Source: CAYYTU01 sp964474655 (GTDB lineage Bacteria; Chloroflexota; Anaerolineae; B4-G1). From it: a stretch of DNA of 38,087 bases. Position numbers and translations under genes: made by a program. The stretch covers positions 1 through 38,087 of the forward strand of contig CAYYTU010000030.1 of NCBI GenBank assembly GCA_964474655.1, in the 5' to 3' direction. How positions within the stretch are numbered: position 1 is the first letter of the stretch; every line of letters starts with the position of its first letter. Shown here in pieces: positions 33,001 to 38,087 of the stretch. The notes beneath the pieces were generated by a model. That model searched no databases, had not been told where the DNA came from, and saw only the letters and a list, made by a program, of their open reading frames with translations.

Positions 33001-35159
33001 TCCGCCTCCTGCTCAGCCTTGCGCATCTGACGCTTGTCCCAGGCCTTCTGCATCTTGGCGGAGGCCTTGTCCTTGGCCTTGTTGGCCACCTTCTGGGTCG
33101 AGGACTTGACGAAACCCTGTGTTGTACCTTTGAGTTTCTCCTGCTTCTCTTTCAGCTTCTCCGGATCGGCCTTACTCTCCGCAATATCCAGGATACGGAA
33201 CAGGATCACCAGTGGCTGCATCATAAACTTCACCTGGAGCAGGATATTGGTGATCGAGCTGACGGTATTGTTGATCGGATCCAGGAAGGCGATCACGTTG
33301 GTGAAGAAGGTCACAATCGGCACGAAGACCGCCGGCGTCCAGGCGAAGATACCCCAGGGGCCAGGACAAAGCGAGATCATAAAATTACCCAGAATGACCA
33401 AAGCCTTGCTGATGGCCAGGATGATGGTGAAGATAGTGTTGATCAACCCCAGGATCTGATTGACCAGATCGATGATACCAATCACCGCTTCCAGCGTGGC
33501 CGCCATATAGCCCCAGGCTGTGTCCTCATCGCCGATGGCCTTGAAGCCCTTGACCATATCCTTCGCCCCGTCGCCGATAGCCATAACGTTGTCCTCGAAC
33601 CACTGGTTGGGGTCCTGGGCGATCTTGGCCATATTGATGAACCCATCGGCGTAGGGGATCTTGGAGGTGGCGGCCTGAATGACCTGATCGGAGACAAACT
33701 CAGTGGCGCCCTCCTGCAAGCCGGTGAGCGCGCCCTCAGCCAGAGCGTCGCCGATCATCGCGCCCTTATCGACGTCCTCGGATCCTTCGCCCTCCTCGGC
33801 CTCGCTGCCCACCTCAACGTCCGAGAGACCGCCACCGCCGTCGCCGCCATCACCCGACGTCAAGGCGGTGTGATAATTCAGCTCCTGCTGGACCATCTCC
33901 GGCGACAGCTGAACCGTCCCGGCGGCCAATTCGCCCCAGGTGGGCAACATCTCCTCTTCCATCTCGGGTTCTTCGTAATCCTCTCCCGGGTCAAACTTGG
34001 CCTCGTCGACATCGACCTCCGACTCCGGCAGAGGGAGCTTCTTGTCCGTCTTCTCCGGCGTCTTGGGCTTATCTGGCTTGGGGACCTTTTTAGGTTTCTT
34101 CTCCTTCTTTTTCTCCTCCTCCTCCCCCTTGTCCTTTCCCTTCTCCTTGGCCCCTTTCTTTTGCTGATCCTTTTCTTTATCCGCCTCGCCCTTCTTCTCC
34201 TCCTTCTTCTTCTCGGCTTCTTCCTCTTTTTCCTTCTCCTCGTCGTCCTTCTCTTCATCTTGATCCAGCTGGACGCGAGGGAGCGCTTCCTCCGAAGCTC
34301 GCGTGGCCTGCTCGAAGGCCGCATCGGCCTCCTGGACGGGGTCGTCCTCACCCTGGCCCGAGCCCGACGGAGCGCCAGCGGACGCTGCCCGAGACGTCAG
34401 GGCCTGCTCGGCCGCCTCGTCGGCCTCTTGCTCGTACTCGTCGTCGGTGGGCGAGACCACCATCTGCGCCTGAGGCGTCTGCTGCGTAGCGCTGCCCTGC
34501 TGCGCCGTGGCGCCCTGTTGCATCGTGTGCGCGCTCTCGTGGTAGAGCAAGCGCTGGCCGCGGGTGCTGCCGGGATCGTACTCGCCTTGCTGGAAGAAGA
34601 TATGGCTACCGGCGGTGAAAGCGCGTGCCCCCAGCGACTTGCTGAGCGCATCGGATTCTTTATCCGTATGGACCTGGATATTTTCGGGGTCGCTGACGCC
34701 CAGATTCTGCTTCAGCTTGGAGCGGGTCTCGCCGGGGAGCGGTTTGCCGCCGCGCTTGATCTGCTGGTCGATGGCGCCGCTGGTCGGCTCAGAAAGCTGA
34801 CCGCCGCCGTCGGGCTTGCGCTGCGAGACGGTTGGGCTCCCCTCAAGGCCCGCCCGCCGCTTATGCTCTTGCTCGACTTGCGTCTGGACGTCAGAGGCAA
34901 TGCCCGTGGTCGAATCACCCTGCGCGGCGCGGCTCATCATCGCCTGCACGTACTGATTGCCCAGCGATCGCTGCAACCCCGGCACCGAGCCGGGGGCCAA
35001 GCGACGCGGGTTCGCCATCGCTTTTTGCAGCGTCAACCCATCGGCGAGCTGGCCCAGTCCTTCCATCTCCGCGCCGACCTGCACGCCGGCGAGGGGATCC
35101 TGCTGCCTGGTCTTCGTTTCGCTTGCCGATTCGGCGTTCGTCTTCTTGGGCTTGGGCAT
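30054..35159 (-). CDS. Giant DUF4157 protein, candidate tape measure or effector (Afp14 position)
   Basis: 1701 residues. LQRSLGNQYVQAMM lies at 62-75, and a DUF4157 domain at about 130-215 with LLYHESAHTMQQ, so HExxH is intact (HESAH 207-211). About 300-375 is Lys/Glu low complexity. Residues 550-660 are strongly hydrophobic, with several membrane-like helices (LVNQILGLINTIFTIILAIS; WTPAVFVPIVTFFTNVIAFL). About 660-1070 is a charged coiled coil with EYEKKRIKGSREEAKERTAG-like stretches. A folded beta-rich part (about 1190-1330) and helical acidic C-terminus follow. Coiled coil plus hydrophobic helices and its place near the ATPase suggest a tape measure; the DUF4157 head suggests cargo. It starts at ATG after AAGGAGCG. 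No other tape-measure candidate exists here. Confidence 0.75.
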   Translation of the reverse strand: MPKPKKTNAESASETKTRQQDPLAGVQVGAEMEGLGQLADGLTLQKAMANPRRLAPGSVPGLQRSLGNQYVQAMMSRAAQGDSTTGIASDVQTQVEQEHKRRAGLEGSPTVSQRKPDGGGQLSEPTSGAIDQQIKRGGKPLPGETRSKLKQNLGVSDPENIQVHTDKESDALSKSLGARAFTAGSHIFFQQGEYDPGSTRGQRLLYHESAHTMQQGATAQQGSATQQTPQAQMVVSPTDDEYEQEADEAAEQALTSRAASAGAPSGSGQGEDDPVQEADAAFEQATRASEEALPRVQLDQDEEKDDEEKEKEEEAEKKKEEKKGEADKEKDQQKKGAKEKGKDKGEEEEKKKEKKPKKVPKPDKPKTPEKTDKKLPLPESEVDVDEAKFDPGEDYEEPEMEEEMLPTWGELAAGTVQLSPEMVQQELNYHTALTSGDGGDGGGGLSDVEVGSEAEEGEGSEDVDKGAMIGDALAEGALTGLQEGATEFVSDQVIQAATSKIPYADGFINMAKIAQDPNQWFEDNVMAIGDGAKDMVKGFKAIGDEDTAWGYMAATLEAVIGIIDLVNQILGLINTIFTIILAISKALVILGNFMISLCPGPWGIFAWTPAVFVPIVTFFTNVIAFLDPINNTVSSITNILLQVKFMMQPLVILFRILDIAESKADPEKLKEKQEKLKGTTQGFVKSSTQKVANKAKDKASAKMQKAWDKRQMRKAEQEAEAAGVPKGGGEEQLTEGQQRAKDKLDAAREKYEASKKADADEKLAGVLPWKTMSKNWGELKGNVTKLRGGDPQDYSQRPEKYKDDSPEEYEKKRIKGSREEAKERTAGVKEVRAKQKELKARGKELGAGERMFARGRGEPKKTARRKGDEAETARHNREAAEAEYDRRKKISDNDTMVKMSKGAADESYKNLTAAEEHLANARKRKASKEEIDRLQKEVDQLEKEHHRRQDVWVSWEKQQQKNEKATQRAKQERQRRRREEREAQETAEKRRQYAKEYKQFRKKVKKETRAGWKQTWEDVGGSNLLSGGDMGGQRHGGGIIGFSGNLYDLIEEQTGVDITVSGLLDKFGVGLPELFGYGSAAFEDAVGAAQESLDKYEQDASDDNAATLSAWLGKIDDDEQATVREQIADLRDRAASVPASNSQLRVRLENKADSLEDLLGSAQAIIAVAATYDIYPKSDIATWAEGYGAEVFTLSLRAEGIPPESDDIERSDPEATVFVIKGAGEEVSGVQRDPTMPEATGGFEYDGYDMKVTTTSARVALYKNKSYPVEAKDVKMNPKHSVEETYEPVSQSVEQQGDDFVAVTVAYQEQGRQSVERLMEIQAKRDEESALAVDEAAPLGGETFTVQRSAGAMAPASDLTIQRAPAEDDEMDEMLFAGAGAEMALEDGGFEDKGFEPDEEEEASEFFEEEDEESDREAWEEMVNARYEASLLGQLPPPPEGVFEEIEGAAMAYREVDAHEYYLRLQQQDVAGLKQHGKAQLAQVKDTRMLTAANQQGVAAHQRDADVKLEAQDQMKQATSSKEEGAQKASEKSGGAMGALGDIFNQIMQGLGLGIGGGGGDASSAKSGAEEQGKTSESASQATTDATKIADKRTAETKQVKAEAAQVEGQLKDFDDQMGQEETGTQEGLTELDEAAEANAEQMSNTQEEKARLREKQAEAFGSADEWAIEHQMIREELMAQLEEELDAGPGGGAEPEMEMW

Positions 35160-35180
35160 CGTCGCTCCTTACGCGGTCCG

Positions 35181-35642
35181 CTAAGCCGGCGTATCCTCCA
35201 CCCGGGCCACGGCCTGAGATGGCGAGGTATCACTATAGATAACGCTCATCACCGCCGGCAGATACCAGTCCATCGTCAGCACGTTGGCATAGACCATGTT
35301 CTTGACCAGCGCCACGCTCAAGCGATCACCCTCGACGTCGATGCTGGTCTTATAACGCACCTCGCCGTCGGCAAAATCCATCTCGAAGTTGCCAATCAAC
35401 AGCCCGTAATTGATCCGCGTCAGGAGCTCAGCCATCGCCGGACGCCTCTCCTCGGGCACGTTGGCCGGACAGACCGAGTAGAAGAGACATTGCGCTTCTT
35501 CCTTCCGTGCCCGGGCGAAGCAGATCCACTCGCCACTTTCGCCTTTGAATCCCGTGCGTATCGCGGACCACTCCTCGACGCGCGTGAACGGCCATGCATC
35601 CTGTTCAAAGAAATCGACAACCTTATCCAAAATCGCACTCAT
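35181..35642 (-). CDS. YbjN-like protein, possible chaperone of the 1701-aa protein
   Basis: 153 residues. Features of the YbjN/type III-secretion-chaperone-like fold: N-terminal helix ILDKVVDFFEQDAWPFTRVE, strands around GESGEWICFARARKEEAQCL and FYSVCPANVPEERRPAMAEL, helix LLTRINYGLLIGNFEMDFAD then EVRYKTSIDVEGD. The gene lies 21 bases before the 1701-aa gene and 9 bases after the ATPase gene. AGGAG precedes its ATG at a good distance. A chaperone role is inferred from fold similarity and adjacency; no direct evidence is in the sequence. Confidence 0.75.
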   Translation of the reverse strand: MSAILDKVVDFFEQDAWPFTRVEEWSAIRTGFKGESGEWICFARARKEEAQCLFYSVCPANVPEERRPAMAELLTRINYGLLIGNFEMDFADGEVRYKTSIDVEGDRLSVALVKNMVYANVLTMDWYLPAVMSVIYSDTSPSQAVARVEDTPA

Positions 35643-35651
35643 ACAAGGCTC

Positions 35652-37844
35652 CTAATCAATCGTTAAATCATCCTCCGGCAACAGCCGCCCCATCTTCTGC
35701 AGCTCGCGGCGGGTGCCGTGCAACAAATGGCCCATCGTGACCTCTTGTCCATCGGCGGCGGCCAGATAGGCGGCGTTGACGATGATGTTACGAATGTTGC
35801 CCCCGGCCAGCTTGAAGCGCCGGGCCATCAGGGCGAAATCCAGGTCCGGCTTGCGAGGCACGTCCGGCGGGAAGAGCGTACGCCAGATGCGCTCGCGGTA
35901 CTCACGCTCTGGGAAGGGGAAGTCGACCGCGAACTGAAGGCGACGCGTGAACGCCTCGTCCAGATTGGCCCGCAGGTTGGTGGCCAGAATCGTCACGCCG
36001 TCGTAGGCCTCCATCCGCTGCAGCAGATAGCTGATCTCAATGTTGGCATATCGATCGTGCGAGTCGCGCACTTCGGAGCGTTTGCCGAAGAGCGCATCGG
36101 CCTCATCGAAGAATAGAATCGCGCTACTGTGCTCCGCCTCGTTGAAGATGCGCTCCAGGTTCTTCTCCGTCTCGCCGATGTACTTGCTGACGATGGAGGA
36201 GAGATCAATCTTGTAAAGATCGAGCCCCAGCTCGGCGGCCATCACCTCGGCGGCCATCGTCTTGCCGGTGCCGGGCGGCCCGGCGAAGAGCATCGTCACG
36301 CCGCCGCTGGCGGCCAGCTTGCGACCGACGCCCCACGCCTCCAGCACCAGGGAGCGCTTCCGCACCGTGTCCACGATCTCGTGCAGCAGCGCCAGCTGAT
36401 CGTCGGGCAGCACGATGTCCTCCCAGCCGTAGCGCGGGTCGATCTTCTGGGCCAGGCCGCTCAGGCGGGCGCTGGAGTAGGCGCGAGCCGCCTCGAACAG
36501 ATCGCTCACCGTCAACGCGTCACCGCGCTGAGCCGCCGCATCTCTGGCCGACGCCACCACGTCCCGAACCTGGCCCGTGGTCAGCGTAAACTGCCCGGCC
36601 AGATCAGCGACGTCCAGGTCGCTTCTGACGCCCAACCGACGCAAGAAATGGCGCCACAGCGCACGCCGCCGGGCATAAGGCGGGATCGGGAAATCGACCC
36701 AGACGAAAGGGCGCTGCCGCTCCAGCCCCCTCGGCCGCCACCGTTCCGGACCGGCGATAATCGCCAGGCCCGGATGCGCGGACAGCTCGGCCAACATGTC
36801 GGGCCCCATCGTCGGCGCTGCCTCGGCGTCGCGGCCCAGCCGCACGCAGGGGATGGCGCCGATCAGCCGCGCATCACGCAGGGCCAACCGGAGCGCACGC
36901 AGGGGCGCCAAGTCCGCCTCGGCCACCGCGCCAGCGAAATCCACATCCAACAAAGGACGGTTCAATCGGGCGGCCGACAACCGCGCCGCAGCCCGCTGGC
37001 TGGCCGCATCGGGGCCGTAAAAGACGAGGATGGGCTGTTCAGCACCGGGGTGATCGAGAGAGGAAACATCCAGCTGGTCCGTCAGCGGTGAGGCCAACAA
37101 CCGATCCGCCGCGCTCTCCTCGGCCTGGATCAGCGTGGTGTGAGCCGCCAGGTCGTCGTGGGGCCGGTAATCGCCCAGCAGCCATGCCACCACCGCCGCG
37201 TCGACACGCAACGGCTGGCTCAACAGCGGGTGCTGCTCCGACGCCGAGTCGCTCATCCGCTCCAGAATGTGATGGCGGAACAGCGGCGCATCATCGGCGA
37301 AGCGAGACAATCGCGTCAGTCGGTTACTGCCGGGCAAGCAGAGCAGATCGAGCACGATGCTCACACTAGGGCGCTTGCGGGTCACGTCGTCCTGCAGGTA
37401 GCCGTAGATGCGCTCGTAGCGGAGATCAAGAGTGGGAGTCAGGCAGATCAGCAACGCGTCCCGATCGAACCGGTCGAGATCGAACGCGTCCGCCAAGCGC
37501 TCCAGGCGCAGCGTATGCCCTTCCTGACACGCCTGTTCCCGAACCGTCTGGAGGTGGTGTTCAACCTTTGCGAGCGCGTTGGTGTAGGATTCCTTCTCTC
37601 CCTCGCGCAGCGCCACCGTCTCGCCCCAGCTGGTGGCGAAGGGACGCTTCAAGAGCGCGGTAGCCTCGGCGTCGGAGACGTACTGTCCGCGGAAGGGATC
37701 GTGGGGGTCCTGACCGGCCTGTTGCCATCGCAACACCGCTCGATGGAGCAACACATCAACGCGCATCAAAGCCGCCTCCAAGTGACGGAGACTGAAATCG
37801 GGCCGGGTAAACTGATACGTCCGACGATGGTCTCGTTCAACCAT
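35652..37844 (-). CDS. AAA+ ATPase of the eCIS (Afp15/Pvc15-like)
   Basis: 730 residues. The C-terminal AAA+ module has Walker A GPPGTGKT (522-529), Walker B ILFFDEAD (576-583), a sensor-1-like ILATNLRANLDEAFTRRLQF and an arginine-finger-region RRLQFAVDFPFPEREYRERI. The N-terminal 210 residues are the helical domain of this family. Residues about 265-460 form a second, degenerate AAA-like domain in which the P-loop reads GPDAASQ (277-283), lacking the Lys/Thr needed for ATP use. Afp15-type proteins assist assembly or handle cargo. This is the first gene of the minus-strand run, and its start is preceded by AGAGG nine bases away. The 20-bp palindrome just upstream may control it. Confidence 0.95.
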   Translation of the reverse strand: MVERDHRRTYQFTRPDFSLRHLEAALMRVDVLLHRAVLRWQQAGQDPHDPFRGQYVSDAEATALLKRPFATSWGETVALREGEKESYTNALAKVEHHLQTVREQACQEGHTLRLERLADAFDLDRFDRDALLICLTPTLDLRYERIYGYLQDDVTRKRPSVSIVLDLLCLPGSNRLTRLSRFADDAPLFRHHILERMSDSASEQHPLLSQPLRVDAAVVAWLLGDYRPHDDLAAHTTLIQAEESAADRLLASPLTDQLDVSSLDHPGAEQPILVFYGPDAASQRAAARLSAARLNRPLLDVDFAGAVAEADLAPLRALRLALRDARLIGAIPCVRLGRDAEAAPTMGPDMLAELSAHPGLAIIAGPERWRPRGLERQRPFVWVDFPIPPYARRRALWRHFLRRLGVRSDLDVADLAGQFTLTTGQVRDVVASARDAAAQRGDALTVSDLFEAARAYSSARLSGLAQKIDPRYGWEDIVLPDDQLALLHEIVDTVRKRSLVLEAWGVGRKLAASGGVTMLFAGPPGTGKTMAAEVMAAELGLDLYKIDLSSIVSKYIGETEKNLERIFNEAEHSSAILFFDEADALFGKRSEVRDSHDRYANIEISYLLQRMEAYDGVTILATNLRANLDEAFTRRLQFAVDFPFPEREYRERIWRTLFPPDVPRKPDLDFALMARRFKLAGGNIRNIIVNAAYLAAADGQEVTMGHLLHGTRRELQKMGRLLPEDDLTID

Positions 37845-37866
37845 CAGCTACGACCTCTTCAGTAGT

Positions 37867-37886
37867 TTGTGCAGAATTCTACACAA
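37867..37886 (-). promoter_or_regulatory. Candidate operator palindrome upstream of the first gene
   Basis: TTGTGCAGAATTCTACACAA is its own reverse complement except for one mismatched pair. Its centre lies about 32 bases before the ATPase ATG. On the minus strand it contains TAGAAT, 5 of 6 to the -10 consensus, within TGTGTAGAAT. A regulator bound here would block that promoter element. No good -35 box is placed at 17 bases. Confidence 0.45.
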
Positions 37887-38087
37887 GAGCGAAGTCTTTT
37901 TAGCGCAAAGACCAGGTGTTTGCTCAGATGGAACAACTCAACGAACGGGTTTCTTCAGCACGCTTATCGGGGGGCCAAGATTTCACACACTACCAAAGCG
38001 GTTGGTAAGCAGAGGACCGATTCAAAAACTGTTTAGCGTGACCTTTGCCCGCCTGGAATAAATCGCACAATTAGACTCTGACGACTC

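Noticed and set aside
32322..35666. Very long plus-strand open frame opposite the 1701-aa gene
   Set aside because: It is the antisense of a high-GC gene. Its translation is low-complexity (Leu/Arg/His-rich) and has no domain, whereas the minus strand shows clear eCIS features and a strong ribosome-binding site.
1..38087. tRNA, rRNA, integrase or insertion-sequence transposase genes
   Set aside because: None were recognised on either strand; only small non-coding repeat elements were found.

Overview
The window carries one large, almost complete extracellular contractile injection system (eCIS; the phage-tail-like Afp/PVC/MAC family). All recognisable genes lie on the minus strand, so transcription runs from about 37.8 kb down to about 0.3 kb. 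Gene content (single sheath, two tube proteins, DUF4157/eCIS-core proteins, DUF6760, DUF4255 cap, AAA+ ATPase) and the high-GC codon style suggest an environmental bacterium. Chloroflexota (Anaerolineae-like) is my best guess, but no rRNA or marker gene is present to prove it.

Layout in transcription order. (1) 37.8-26.4 kb: AAA+ ATPase, YbjN-like protein, a 1701-aa DUF4157/tape-measure-like giant, a TPR protein, a probable cargo protein with a degenerate M15-peptidase-like domain, a 322-aa DUF4157 protein with seven 15-aa repeats, and a DUF4255 (Afp16/Pvc16-like) cap. (2) A 447-bp non-coding gap with repeats. (3) 25.9-17.9 kb: sheath, tube 1, a hairpin-bearing gap, a 122-aa tail-assembly-like protein overlapping a 54-aa DUF6760 gene at a run of eight G, a 77-aa protein, tube 2, a 1059-aa disordered DUF4157 protein, and a LysM hub protein with an N-terminal beta/gamma-crystallin domain. 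(4) A 322-bp gap with a perfect palindrome and a candidate promoter. (5) 17.6-11.9 kb: VgrG-like spike, PAAR-like tip, gp25 wedge, baseplate J, tail protein I. (6) 11.6-1.9 kb: a DUF4159-fusion protein, a SAM methyltransferase, then a tightly coupled envelope module (FHA; VWA with membrane segments; FHA-TM-Ig; solute-binding lipoprotein). (7) An HhH/TPR protein and a sulfotransferase-like protein end the run.

Inferred workings: the sheath and tube polymerise on a baseplate made by groups 3 and 5, DUF4255 caps the far end, the AAA+ protein aids assembly, and the group-1 DUF4157/LQxxxGN proteins are cargo or length-control candidates. The FHA/VWA/Ig/lipoprotein module may link the particle to the envelope or to a signal. 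No tail-fibre gene (Afp13-like) is evident.

Most notable observations: a candidate programmed -1 frameshift joining the 122-aa and DUF6760 genes, as in phage tail-assembly chaperones; a shared LQxxxGN motif near the N-terminus of three adjacent putative cargo proteins, one of which lacks DUF4157; and the membrane signalling module attached to the eCIS.
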